This document shows, piece after piece, positions 6,912 through 13,975 of a stretch of DNA of 44,797 nucleotides. Position 1 is the stretch's first letter, and each line of letters opens with the position of its first letter. The translations under genes and the position numbers were made by a program. This DNA comes from a virus. The notes under the pieces were generated by a model that saw nothing but the letters and a program-made list of their open reading frames with translations, searched no databases and was not told the DNA's origin. The DNA is taken from the IMG/VR virus record IMGVR_UViG_3300023096_000008, positions 1 to 44,797 of that record, one strand, 5' to 3'.

Positions 6912-8592
6912 CCAAGCCGAAATCACCATCAACGTCCACGGTGCTGTGGGCATCGGGAAGACCGCTGTTGTTTTGGCGATTCTCGATCGCTTGCGCGCCG
7001 TTGGGTTGAACTGCGAATGGGCGGATGAAGCCGAAGAGCGGAACGCTGGCAGCACCGCGCGGGATATAGAAAACCTGGAGCATCGGCCGCTTGTGCGCCT
7101 GATCGAAACCAATCCGTCCATGGTGAAGCCGCCGGCGCCGCTTTCGAGTGCGCAGGTTGGCGAGGTGCAGGGGGATGGACTGGAAACCATCATCGCCGCG
7201 CTTGAACACAGCAAGCCCACGCATGACCGCTACCCGGAACCGGTGGAGCGCCACGCCGAAGCACTGGCGCACGCTCGCGCCCTCGCCGCGCGCCAGCCGG
7301 TGGCGTGGCAGATGCGCACAGACGAACGTCACAACGGCTTCGATGACGATAAATGGATGGAAATCCCTCGCGATGAATATGAGGCCTACAAGCGTGTGAT
7401 GGGCGGCGATGGGCCGAAAATGCTTGCTGGAGCCACTGGGCGAGGCGATCTGCGCATTGATGACGGCGGTTGGATGATCGAGCTTCGCCAGTTGTTCGAC
7501 GCCCCGCCCGCGCAGGGCATCGACCTGGGTCCGGTTTCACAGGCAGCCAGTGACCCGAGTACGCAGATTCACATCGGCACCACCGCCACGACTGGGGGGC
7601 AGCTTTGGCACTCCGATGGAAAGGGCGGGCTGTGGTGTGGGAACACGTACCACCGCACGCCGCGGCAACTGTGGGATGAGTGCCAATCGGTGCTGAGCGA
7701 CCTGCGTATTCTGGCCGACCAGCGCGATGCAGCGCCGGCGGAATTCAAGATGCCCGCTGTCGAGGCTGGCAAGCCGATCCCGGTCGTCACCGAACACGGC
7801 GCGCACGCCGACGGCGGCGCCAGCTGCCCCATCTGCATTGGTCAGAACGAAGAGCGCCTGCGGCTCTACGCCATGCCGGCGCAAGATATAGACCTGCTGG
7901 CCACGGTGAGGCGTCTGCGCCAGCACCTGGCAAAGGCGAGCTTTGCCACCGAGGTTGACCGCCATTCCGCCGGCGACCTGGTGAGCGACCTGGTGGATGC
8001 CATCGATGAGCGCAGGGAGGGTGTCACCGGCTTCACGATTCGCCAGCCGGTGCCGGAGCCGACCACCGAGGGTTTCGCGCCGTTCTACTTTGAGCGCCCG
8101 ATCGGCGGCGGCAGCGTTTCACTGGTCAACCGCAGTGCCCGCGACTGGCCCGAGTGGGCCGAGGAAGCGGCCAAGGCCTGCAACTACAGTTCACCGCTGG
8201 TTGGCATGGAAATGCGCCGTCTGCGCCTGCAGGTGGAAACCCTCACCCGCGATCTGCTGGAAGCCAAGCGCCTTGCTTGGCTGCTGGCACGGTCTGCCCC
8301 AGGCGGTGAGGTGACGATCAATCTTCACCTGCTGCAGTCCACTGACTGGAGCCTGGCCGAGCTTCAGAAAAACAGGGACAAGTCAGGGTTCACCGACACA
8401 TGGGTGGCCAAGCTGCAGGGCCAGCCGCAGCCTGCAGGCCTGCACCAGGCCATGGCGCTGATCGACACCTCGCTGGGTTACTTGTCGACGGCGCTCGATG
8501 ACCTGAATTCAAGCCCTGATCCGCGGCCGGGGATCATGGTGCAAGAGGCAATGGGATGCCTGCGCCAGGTGCTGGTCGGGAGTTCCCCGTGA
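6904..8592 (+). CDS. Large mosaic early protein with N-terminal P-loop-like motif
   Basis: A 562-residue protein. GAVGIGKT at residues 13-20 fits a Walker A P-loop, and the next 20 residues look like the following helix (AVVLAILDRLRAVG), but no convincing Walker B follows. Further on come several separate-looking modules: RQPVAWQMRTDERHNGFDDDKWMEIP, a Trp/Gly-rich WHSDGKGGLWCGNTYHRTPRQLW module, ASCPICIGQNEER with a lone CxxC, and a helical RRLRQHLAKASFATEVDRHSAGDLVSDLVDAI stretch. This patchwork resembles Ea22/ead-like phage proteins built from exchangeable segments. Function unknown; the NTP-binding call is tentative. Confidence 0.7.
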   Translation: MTDQAEITINVHGAVGIGKTAVVLAILDRLRAVGLNCEWADEAEERNAGSTARDIENLEHRPLVRLIETNPSMVKPPAPLSSAQVGEVQGDGLETIIAALEHSKPTHDRYPEPVERHAEALAHARALAARQPVAWQMRTDERHNGFDDDKWMEIPRDEYEAYKRVMGGDGPKMLAGATGRGDLRIDDGGWMIELRQLFDAPPAQGIDLGPVSQAASDPSTQIHIGTTATTGGQLWHSDGKGGLWCGNTYHRTPRQLWDECQSVLSDLRILADQRDAAPAEFKMPAVEAGKPIPVVTEHGAHADGGASCPICIGQNEERLRLYAMPAQDIDLLATVRRLRQHLAKASFATEVDRHSAGDLVSDLVDAIDERREGVTGFTIRQPVPEPTTEGFAPFYFERPIGGGSVSLVNRSARDWPEWAEEAAKACNYSSPLVGMEMRRLRLQVETLTRDLLEAKRLAWLLARSAPGGEVTINLHLLQSTDWSLAELQKNRDKSGFTDTWVAKLQGQPQPAGLHQAMALIDTSLGYLSTALDDLNSSPDPRPGIMVQEAMGCLRQVLVGSSP

Positions 8593-8777
8593 TGGGCTCC
8601 TGGCTGTGGATCGCCCCGCTTGTGGTTGTGCTGGCCATCCTGGCCATGGCCATCATCATCGTGGCCGAGGCGATCCGCCGGAGCTACTGCACCCACCAGC
8701 GCCAGGTCACCAACATGGACGGCGATCGCGTGTGCCTGGCCTGCAGGGCGAACCTGGGGAAGGTTGATGCAGGATGA
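8592..8777 (+). CDS. Small membrane-anchored Cys protein
   Basis: A 61-residue protein; its ATG shares one base with the preceding stop (TGATG). Residues 2-28 form one strong hydrophobic segment (WLWIAPLVVVLAILAMAIIIVA). A basic stretch and a short tail with CTHQ and CLAC follow, possibly a CxH...CxxC metal site on the cytoplasmic side. No family recognised. Confidence 0.65.
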   Translation: MGSWLWIAPLVVVLAILAMAIIIVAEAIRRSYCTHQRQVTNMDGDRVCLACRANLGKVDAG

Positions 8778-8991
8778 CCTGTTCATCGCGCTTCCTGTCC
8801 AGCAGCATGAAGGGCGCGTGGTACTGGTTTCCAACGGCCGGGAATACCGGTCGTTGGAAACCGAAAATGGCATAGGAGTGGCGTGGTTCGGACCAGGTGA
8901 CACCCAGGGGGTGATCGGGTGCTATCACGCCAGCAACGCGGACGCATTGAGCGCCGCTCAACACATCGAATCGAAGAGGGCAGCACCATGA
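8767..8991 (+). CDS. Hypothetical small protein
   Basis: A 74-residue protein in an alternating-strand style (LFIALPVQQHEGRVVLVSNGREYRSLETENGIGVAWFGPGD), probably a small beta-rich fold. The ATG at 8767 overlaps the previous gene by 11 bases, and GGGGAAGG lies close upstream. The stop overlaps the next ATG as ATGA. No family recognised. Confidence 0.6.
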   Translation: MQDDLFIALPVQQHEGRVVLVSNGREYRSLETENGIGVAWFGPGDTQGVIGCYHASNADALSAAQHIESKRAAP

Positions 8992-10145
8992 TGGGAGAGG
9001 CGAAACCGACCTGGACGCAGAACAGGCACGAGTTCCTGCAGCTGGTGAACGCGGCCGGCGCAGCTGGCTGCAGGGCGCGCGGCGTGGCGTTCGGCAGCGC
9101 GTGCACGGCCATGCGTAGGCTGGGCTGGGTCGAGCAGATCCAGGCGATCGGGGTGAAGGTCCGCATTACTGACCTTGGCCGGCGCGCGCTGCAGGCGTGG
9201 GACGCCGGCGAGCGCCGCGACCTGGACCTGCGTACCGAGGAAGAGCGCACGGCCGTGACGCTGGCGCAGATCCTGGAGGCGTCGGCCGACTACAGCCTGG
9301 ACGAACGCCTGGTGAAAGCGCTGTTCCAGCGCATGCCGCTGCTGACCATTCACCGCCTGGTTTGGGAAAGCATGGAGGCGGCCGGGATCAATGACCGCGG
9401 CGCGGCTGCTCTGGCCGCGCTCAACGAGCTGGAATGCCCGGTGGACGGGTGCGGCAAGATGCCGGCCTATGTCTTTGCCGCCGCGGCCAGCGTTAAAGGG
9501 GGCGTAGTTTCCCACCAGGGCGGGATCGCCAAACCTTGCCAAGGCGATCAGATCCTGGAGCGCGGGGAAGAGGTGCTGCGAAAGGGTGATCCCCTGGAGC
9601 GGTTCCACCAGGGCGGCCTCGCCGGCAAGCTGCCGGAGGGGATCATCCCGCGGATCATTGAAACCGGGCAGGTGGTGCCGGCGACAGATCCGCGGCTCAC
9701 CGCTGCGGCGCCAGGCGCATCCAAGACCATCACCCTGGTTGTGGGTCAGCCCGAAGCAAAGAACATGGCGTTTCGAGAGCTGAAAAGGCTGTCCGCCAAT
9801 GTGGCCGAGCCAGTGCAGCCTGTAGAGCACGAAGATCCGCCGCCGGTAGAACATGAAGTCCGATTCCTGATCGACCTTCCGGCAACAAAGCCAGCCGCCG
9901 GTGGCTTGGCCAACCTGCTGGGCGGTGCTGACCGGTTCGTGCCCGACAGTTTCGCCAGCGATCGCCCTGCAGGCCAGGCCACGCCGCCGGCGGAGCTGCC
10001 GGACGTGCCGGCCGATGAGCAGGAAGACGACGACCGCCGCGTGCTGTGCCCGAAGTGCGAAGGCCGCGGATCCACCGGCCCGGCGCACCTGGACTGCACC
10101 AGGTGCAAGACGCGCGGGTATGTGTTCCGCACGGTGGAAATGTGA
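8988..10145 (+). CDS. Winged-helix and DnaJ-type zinc-finger protein
   Basis: A 385-residue protein. Residues 10-65 look like a winged helix (HEFLQLVNAAGAAGCRARG, ITDLGRRALQAW). The middle is helical, with a region from about 170 (GKMPAYVFAAAASVKGG) that contains no clear motif. The C-terminus has CPKCEGRGSTGPAHLDCTRCKTRGY, a CxxCxGxG...CxxCxxxG pair like the DnaJ Cys-rich finger. Some phage Q-type late antiterminators combine DNA binding with such a finger, and the gene lies shortly before the late genes, so that role is possible but unproved. The start overlaps the previous stop as ATGA. Confidence 0.65.
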   Translation: MMGEAKPTWTQNRHEFLQLVNAAGAAGCRARGVAFGSACTAMRRLGWVEQIQAIGVKVRITDLGRRALQAWDAGERRDLDLRTEEERTAVTLAQILEASADYSLDERLVKALFQRMPLLTIHRLVWESMEAAGINDRGAAALAALNELECPVDGCGKMPAYVFAAAASVKGGVVSHQGGIAKPCQGDQILERGEEVLRKGDPLERFHQGGLAGKLPEGIIPRIIETGQVVPATDPRLTAAAPGASKTITLVVGQPEAKNMAFRELKRLSANVAEPVQPVEHEDPPPVEHEVRFLIDLPATKPAAGGLANLLGGADRFVPDSFASDRPAGQATPPAELPDVPADEQEDDDRRVLCPKCEGRGSTGPAHLDCTRCKTRGYVFRTVEM

Positions 10146-10444
10146 GCCGGGGGACGAAGGTTGCCCGCATCTGTGCAGGCTGTGGCCGCGGCTACAGCGC
10201 ACTGCTGGTCGACCTGAAGCGAGGGTGGGGGAAGGTCTGCAGCCAGCGCTGCGGCGCGCGGGTGCGCCAGCGTGAGGTTGACCAGGAGCGTGCCCGCCGG
10301 GCGCGCAAGGCAGGCAAGCCAGCGCCGGCGCTCCTGCAGCAGCGACACCAGCAGATGGCCGCCGGCCGCCTGCAGGACATTGAGACAACGGCCGAGCTAC
10401 GCACCAGCGGGCCGGAATTCGATTTTTCAGAGGGGGTGCAGTGA
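10142..10444 (+). CDS. Small zinc-ribbon-like protein
   Basis: A 100-residue protein starting at GTG 10142 and overlapping the previous stop as GTGA. Near the N-terminus ICAGCGRGY...KVCSQRCGAR gives a CxxC...CxxxC pair separated by about 19 residues, a plausible zinc ribbon. A basic helix rich in Arg and Gln follows, with an acidic end. Possibly a small nucleic-acid-binding protein. No family recognised. Confidence 0.6.
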   Translation: MSRGTKVARICAGCGRGYSALLVDLKRGWGKVCSQRCGARVRQREVDQERARRARKAGKPAPALLQQRHQQMAAGRLQDIETTAELRTSGPEFDFSEGVQ

Positions 10445-10590
10445 TGCCAATGTGGATGAAAACGATTGCGTTGCAGGCGGCCATGTTCCTGGCGGGGTGG
10501 GCTTTTGCATGGCTTCTTCACCCGTATCCAGATGGGACCGACAACGCCACGCGGGTGTGGCGCCGGATCCGCCGCTGGTGGCTCGCATGA
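10444..10590 (+). CDS. Very small single-span membrane protein
   Basis: A 48-residue protein whose ATG shares a base with the preceding TGA. Residues 6-24 are hydrophobic (KTIALQAAMFLAGWAFAWLL). The tail is basic (RVWRRIRRWW), so the N-out/C-in topology is favoured. Its stop overlaps the next ATG as ATGA. Function unknown. Confidence 0.55.
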   Translation: MPMWMKTIALQAAMFLAGWAFAWLLHPYPDGTDNATRVWRRIRRWWLA

Positions 10591-11015
10591 TCGGTAGCAA
10601 GAAAGCCACCCGCGCCGAGTCGGCCCACATGCTGGCCTGTAAGAACGGCCCGTGCATTCCGTGCCTGGTCGGCGTCAGCACCGGCCTGATCGACCCACAA
10701 CACGCCATGCGTGGTGGCGAGGATGAGGACGGCATGCCGCTGCCCATGGTCACCTTCCAGCACTGCAAGAGCGGCAACATGCGCCGTGGCCACGAAGAGG
10801 GGTTTGGCTGCTGCATCTGGCACCACTTTGGAACCCAGCAGCTGCACATCCTGGGCATGAGCAAAGAGGCCGCCTATGAGCGGTGGGGGCCCAGCCTGTT
10901 CCACCAGGCCCGCGAGTTCCACCAGGTGTTCGGTTCGGACGATGAGCTGATCGAAGCCCAGCTGTTCGTCCTGCAGCAATCCGCTACCGGTGGTACGCTT
11001 TCCGCGGTTTCGTGA
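10587..11015 (+). CDS. Ref-like HNH/His-Cys nuclease
   Basis: A 142-residue protein matching the pattern of the P1 Ref (RecA-dependent nuclease) family: GPCIPC (Cys23, Cys26), FQHCKSGNMRRGHEEG (His59, His69), GCCIWHHFG (Cys75/76, His79, His80), then a helical end with GPSLFHQAREFHQVFGSDDELIE. Ref in P1 is an HNH-type enzyme that cuts RecA-coated DNA and boosts recombination. Here the first His of the usual His-His pair is replaced by Gln. It lies after the early genes and before the late activator. Fold fairly sure; RecA dependence inferred. Confidence 0.78.
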   Translation: MIGSKKATRAESAHMLACKNGPCIPCLVGVSTGLIDPQHAMRGGEDEDGMPLPMVTFQHCKSGNMRRGHEEGFGCCIWHHFGTQQLHILGMSKEAAYERWGPSLFHQAREFHQVFGSDDELIEAQLFVLQQSATGGTLSAVS

Positions 11016-11407
11016 AGCGAGCGGCGGCGATGGCACTGAAGATTCTTGATGACCTGGTGGACTTCATTGGGCACCAGCACGCCATCGAGCTGCTGAGGGC
11101 ATGGGGAGGTCGGCGCCTGAAGGTGCCGACCGAGATAGGCCAGGACCATCCTCTGGCGATGACCATAGGCCTGGATTCGGCGAAGGTGATGGCCACCTAC
11201 TACGGCGGCACGGAACTGTATCTGCCGGCGGAACGCAATTTCCTGATCGACCTGCGCAATGCGGCGATCGTGGCCAAGTTCAAGGGCGGCAGCAGCATCA
11301 CCAAGCTGTCGGAGGACTTCGGAGTCAGTCGCCGGCATGTCCACACCATCCTGGATGCCCTTGGCCAAGGCGAGAACCGCAAGGCCCGTGTGGCAACCCG
11401 CACCTGA
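11012..11407 (+). CDS. Mor-family transcription activator
   Basis: A 131-residue protein starting at GTG 11012 (GTGA overlap). It has the Mor/C layout: an N-terminal helical dimerisation part (LKILDDLVDFIGHQHAIELLRAWGG), a middle beta-strand part (GGTELYLPAERNFLI) and a C-terminal HTH at about residues 91-116 (KGGSSITKLSEDFGVSRRHVHTIL). In Mu, Mor and C switch on middle and late transcription. This gene is the last before the lysis genes, exactly where a late-gene activator would be expected. Confidence 0.82.
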   Translation: MKRAAAMALKILDDLVDFIGHQHAIELLRAWGGRRLKVPTEIGQDHPLAMTIGLDSAKVMATYYGGTELYLPAERNFLIDLRNAAIVAKFKGGSSITKLSEDFGVSRRHVHTILDALGQGENRKARVATRT

Positions 11408-11416
11408 TCTGACTGC

Positions 11417-11431
11417 CCTGTAGGGGCAACA
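11417..11431 (+). promoter_or_regulatory. Short inverted repeat before the lysis genes
   Basis: TGCCC and GGGCA flank a 5-base centre (TGTAG) between the activator gene and the endopeptidase gene. It could be the dyad bound by the Mor-like activator at a late promoter. No recognisable -35 is present nearby, as would suit an activated promoter. Weak evidence. Confidence 0.3.
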
Positions 11432-11460
11432 ATGCCGCCACTCAACATGGGGGCACCGCT

Positions 11461-11889
11461 TTGAACCTGAGCAAGAATTTCACGCTTGCCGAGCTGACCG
11501 TAACCAGGCACCCGCTTGGCAACACCCCCAACGCCACCGAGCGCGAAGCGCTTCGCCAGCTGGCCGTCCATATCCTGCAGCCGCTGCGCGAGTCTCTGGG
11601 CAAGCCCATCGTGGTGTCCAGCGGCTACCGCAGCGAAGCGGTGAACAAGGCCGTAGGCGGCGCCAGCTCCAGCCAGCACCGGCTTGGCCAAGCCGCTGAT
11701 ATCACCGTCCCGGGCATGACCAGCCGCCAGGTCGCCCAGGCAATCATCAGCATGGGCTTGCCCTATGACCAGGTCATCCAGGAGTTCGGCCGCTGGGTGC
11801 ACGTCAGCTATGGCCCGCGCAACCGCCGGGAAATCCTCACCGCCAAGACCATCGCCGGCAAGACTCAGTATCTGGCGGGCCTGGTGTGA
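11461..11889 (+). CDS. M15-family peptidoglycan endopeptidase (endolysin)
   Basis: A 142-residue peptidase M15A-type protein. SSGYRSEAVNKAVGGASSSQHRLGQAADI supplies the zinc ligands His73 and Asp80. QEFGRWVHVSYG gives the likely catalytic Glu108 and the third ligand His114. Family members cut peptide cross-links of peptidoglycan. There is no signal peptide, so it should need a holin. The only start in place is TTG 11461, behind a G-rich stretch. It is followed at once by a holin candidate. Confidence 0.93.
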   Translation: MNLSKNFTLAELTVTRHPLGNTPNATEREALRQLAVHILQPLRESLGKPIVVSSGYRSEAVNKAVGGASSSQHRLGQAADITVPGMTSRQVAQAIISMGLPYDQVIQEFGRWVHVSYGPRNRREILTAKTIAGKTQYLAGLV

Positions 11890-12362
11890 TGGCCGCCGAG
11901 AAAGCCGCCGGCATCCTGGTGACCGTCGCCGCTGGCGTGCCGGCGTTCCTCTCCGGCCTGTCCAACGACATGACCGTCCCCATCATCGGCGTGGGCGCAA
12001 CCACGATCGTGGGCGCTGCGCTGGGCACCCTCGCCGCCCTGGGCTATGACAACAACCCGCCGCGGCCTGGCGGGCGCCTGGTCGTGCGCGCGCTGTCGAC
12101 CATCATCATGGCCAGCCTGCTGGTCGGCGGCGTGCCAGCGATCGCTGGCTGGACGTGGGACACCCCCGCGGCCGAAGGTGCGGTGACCGGCCTGGTGGCG
12201 ATCGCCGTCTATTACCTGTTCGACCCGGTCAAGGCCTGGGCACTGGCTCAGGTCAGTGAATTCAAGCTGTCCGACTTCATCCCCTGGCTGCGCAAGCGCA
12301 CGCCCACCACACCGACGGCCGGGCAGAATGCCCCGACCGACGAAGAGAGCCACAAGCCATGA
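11889..12362 (+). CDS. Holin candidate, four predicted membrane segments
   Basis: A 157-residue protein with ATG at 11889 (TGATG with the endolysin stop). Hydrophobic segments lie at about residues 7-24, 30-52, 66-90 and 98-114 (GAVTGLVAIAVYYLF), followed by a charged cytoplasmic-type tail. The position directly after the endolysin and before the spanins makes a holin role the best reading. The number of spans is more than the usual two or three, so it may instead be one half of a holin pair with the next gene. Confidence 0.7.
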   Translation: MAAEKAAGILVTVAAGVPAFLSGLSNDMTVPIIGVGATTIVGAALGTLAALGYDNNPPRPGGRLVVRALSTIIMASLLVGGVPAIAGWTWDTPAAEGAVTGLVAIAVYYLFDPVKAWALAQVSEFKLSDFIPWLRKRTPTTPTAGQNAPTDEESHKP

Positions 12363-12787
12363 ATGCCTGGTACCTGATCGCTGCACCCGCCTGGTTCGTC
12401 CTGTTCGTCACCGCCTGCGCACGACTGGCAGACATGGATCGCACGCAATGGGCCGGTACCGACCACGTTCGCCGCCTTGGCATGATCGGGGTGGGCGGCA
12501 TGGCCATCATCATGCTCGCCATGCCATTCACGAAGGATGGGTGGATCTACCCCAGCGCGACCTGGCGAACGGCCGGCCTGTCCTGGTCCTGGGCGCTGGT
12601 GTGGCTGACGACCCCGGGCATGCCGCCGTGGTGGGACTTCATCCTGGGCGTGCACCGCCGCACCGACGACTGGAAGCACCAGGGCTTGCGCACCAGGGTG
12701 CGGGGCGAATGGCGCGCGCTGCGGGACAGCTTCCGCCCGCGCCGCAGCCGCAAGCCGATGAGTGGCCCGATAGGTCCGCTGCCGTAA
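12359..12787 (+). CDS. Membrane protein of the lysis cassette
   Basis: A 142-residue protein overlapping the previous stop as ATGA. Three hydrophobic stretches are visible: WYLIAAPAWFVLFVTACARL (residues 4-23), LGMIGVGGMAIIMLAMPF (about 40-57) and TAGLSWSWALVWLTT (about 71-85). A strongly basic C-terminal tail follows (RRTDDWKHQGLRTRVRGEWR). It may be a second holin or antiholin. The assignment rests on location and topology only. Confidence 0.65.
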   Translation: MNAWYLIAAPAWFVLFVTACARLADMDRTQWAGTDHVRRLGMIGVGGMAIIMLAMPFTKDGWIYPSATWRTAGLSWSWALVWLTTPGMPPWWDFILGVHRRTDDWKHQGLRTRVRGEWRALRDSFRPRRSRKPMSGPIGPLP

Positions 12788-12814
12788 CCGTTGACCGGAT
12801 CCAGGCGGCGCACC

Positions 12815-13294
12815 ATGCTGCGCGAACCCACCGCCTGGATCCTCGCCATGATCGAAACACCGCCGACCTGGGCCGCTCGCAACGCGGCCCGTATTGCCAT
12901 CTGGATCCTGCTGGCCATCCTGGCCACCGTCGCTGTACTGCAGATCCTCACCTGGCGCCGTGACGCCCAGGACAACGCCGCCGCCATCGATGCGCGCGAT
13001 GCCACCGCAACCGCCGCCGGCGGAATCACCGCCGACCTGGCCACCACCACCACCGACCGCCAGCGCGTCGAGGTCCGCATCACCGCGGATGCCCGGCAGA
13101 TGGCCATTGACCTGGAGACGCTGCGCCGTGAGAACCCCGACCTGGATCATTGGCTGCGCACTGACGTGCCTATGCAGCTGCGCGACCTCGCCCGCCAACG
13201 ACGCGAAGCCCGCGACCGACTTGGAAGTACTCCGCCTGGGAGTGCAGCAGCTGACGCGGGAGCGCCAGCCGCAGGGAGCGGTGACGCGCGCTGA
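12815..13294 (+). CDS. Rz: Rz-like inner-membrane spanin
   Basis: A 159-residue protein with one N-terminal transmembrane segment (AARIAIWILLAILATVAVLQIL) followed by a long charged periplasmic helix (TDRQRVEVRITADARQMAIDLETLRRENPDLDHWL) and an Ala/Gly/Pro-rich end. This is the plan of an i-spanin. Possible starts are TTG 12791, ATG 12815 and ATG 12848. None has a strong Shine-Dalgarno; 12848 would give the most compact N-terminus. It overlaps the Rz1-like gene in another frame, as in lambda. Confidence 0.8.
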   Translation: MLREPTAWILAMIETPPTWAARNAARIAIWILLAILATVAVLQILTWRRDAQDNAAAIDARDATATAAGGITADLATTTTDRQRVEVRITADARQMAIDLETLRRENPDLDHWLRTDVPMQLRDLARQRREARDRLGSTPPGSAAADAGAPAAGSGDAR

Positions 13295-13517
13295 AGATGC
13301 GAAGGATGGCCAGGAGGCGTTCGGCCTGCTGATCGCCCTGGAGGACACCAACTGGCTGCAGAACGATGACAAGCGGCGCACCCGCGAGTTCGTCAACACC
13401 GCGACCAGGCGCATCGAGCTGTCGCGGCTTCCGACCTGCAGCTGGTGGCAGTGGCGGTGCATCCGCGATCGCAACCGCCTGCAGCGCCAGATTGACGCCC
13501 CGGCCGCAGGTCCGTAG
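13128..13517 (+). CDS. Rz1: Rz1-like outer-membrane lipoprotein spanin (overlapping frame)
   Basis: A 129-residue product read one frame off from Rz, from GTG 13128. It begins MRTPTWIIGCALTCLCSC, a short signal peptide with a lipobox-like LCSC, then ATSPANDAKP. Processing at the Cys would give an outer-membrane lipoprotein. The remainder is polar, with a WW-containing TCSWWQWRC segment. It shares 167 bases with Rz. Lambda Rz1 is only 60 residues, so this one is long, but it continues past the end of Rz with no rival frame. Together the pair should join inner and outer membranes in the last step of lysis. Confidence 0.75.
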   Translation: MRTPTWIIGCALTCLCSCATSPANDAKPATDLEVLRLGVQQLTRERQPQGAVTRAEDAKDGQEAFGLLIALEDTNWLQNDDKRRTREFVNTATRRIELSRLPTCSWWQWRCIRDRNRLQRQIDAPAAGP

Positions 13518-13616
13518 GATCCGCGTTGTCGGGCTCCGGCGGCAGGTTGGTATGGGAATGGCTCCCTGCTGCCGGGCCTGGCCAGCACTCCAGTGAGCGA
13601 TGGGAGCCGCGGATCC
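13517..13616 (+). ncRNA. Possible structured RNA element after the lysis genes
   Basis: Nested complementary arms: GGATCCGC (13517-13524) with GCGGATCC (13609-13616), GGCTCC (13532-13537) with GGAGCC (13603-13608), and GGCGGCAGG (13538-13546) with CCTGCTGCC (13565-13573, one G-U). This gives a bulged closing stem of 14 pairs around at least one internal hairpin. No tRNA-like features are present. It could be an RNA fold or a DNA-level site. Speculative. Confidence 0.35.
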
Positions 13617-13676
13617 GGAGGGCGAACCGGATCCAAGCCAACGGGGTGCCACCCTGCGGCCCAAGGTGATAGGCCG

Positions 13677-13709
13677 AAAACCCCCGGAGGGCGACCCCCG
13701 GGGGTTTTT
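13677..13709 (+). terminator. Rho-independent terminator after the lysis cassette
   Basis: CCCCCGG (13681-13687) pairs with CCGGGGG (13698-13704) around a 10-base loop. AAAA precedes and TTTTT (13705-13709) follows. This is a textbook terminator for rightward transcription leaving the lysis genes. Confidence 0.88.
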
Positions 13710-13790
13710 CGTTGTAGGATTGCCCGGCAGCGTTCCCCACGCTGTTGGCCAGATCCCCCTGGCTGGCGACTGTCTCAGCAACGGCCGCCT

Positions 13791-13830
13791 GAAGCCCCGC
13801 CCGCTCCCCCAGCTGGCGGGGCTTCTTCTT
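13791..13830 (+). terminator. Second terminator-like hairpin
   Basis: GAAGCCCCGCC (13791-13801) and GGCGGGGCTTC (13815-13825) form a perfect 11-bp stem followed by a T-rich TTCTT. It lies about 80 bases behind the first terminator, so the region acts as a tandem stop between the early/lysis and the structural transcription units. Confidence 0.75.
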
Positions 13831-13975
13831 TCTGGCGTGCACGTTTCGGCCGCCACCACATACGCTTTTCTCGATTTTTTTGCCGGATATCGGCTTTCCG
13901 CGCACGGAATCGGCCATCCCGCGAACAGCCCCGGCCGTACACTCCCCGCGTCACCCACCCGCGAGGAACGCCGAC

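Larger units (their letters stand above)
13518..13975. other. Non-coding region between lysis and ParB-like genes
   Basis: About 460 bases without a supportable gene. It holds the nested inverted repeats at 13517-13616, a terminator at 13677-13709, a second terminator-like hairpin at 13791-13830, a T-run near 13870-13880 and the leader of the ParB-like gene. I see no convincing promoter, though one for the structural genes could lie between 13831 and 13960. Confidence 0.7.

Noticed and set aside
6904-6980. Full ATPase call for the 562-residue protein
   Set aside because: Only a Walker A-like motif is visible; no Walker B, sensor or helicase motifs follow, so the function was left open.
13517-13680. 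Possible tRNA in the non-coding gap
   Set aside because: Stems are present but there is no 7-5-5-5 cloverleaf, no anticodon arm and no usable GTTC arm on either strand.
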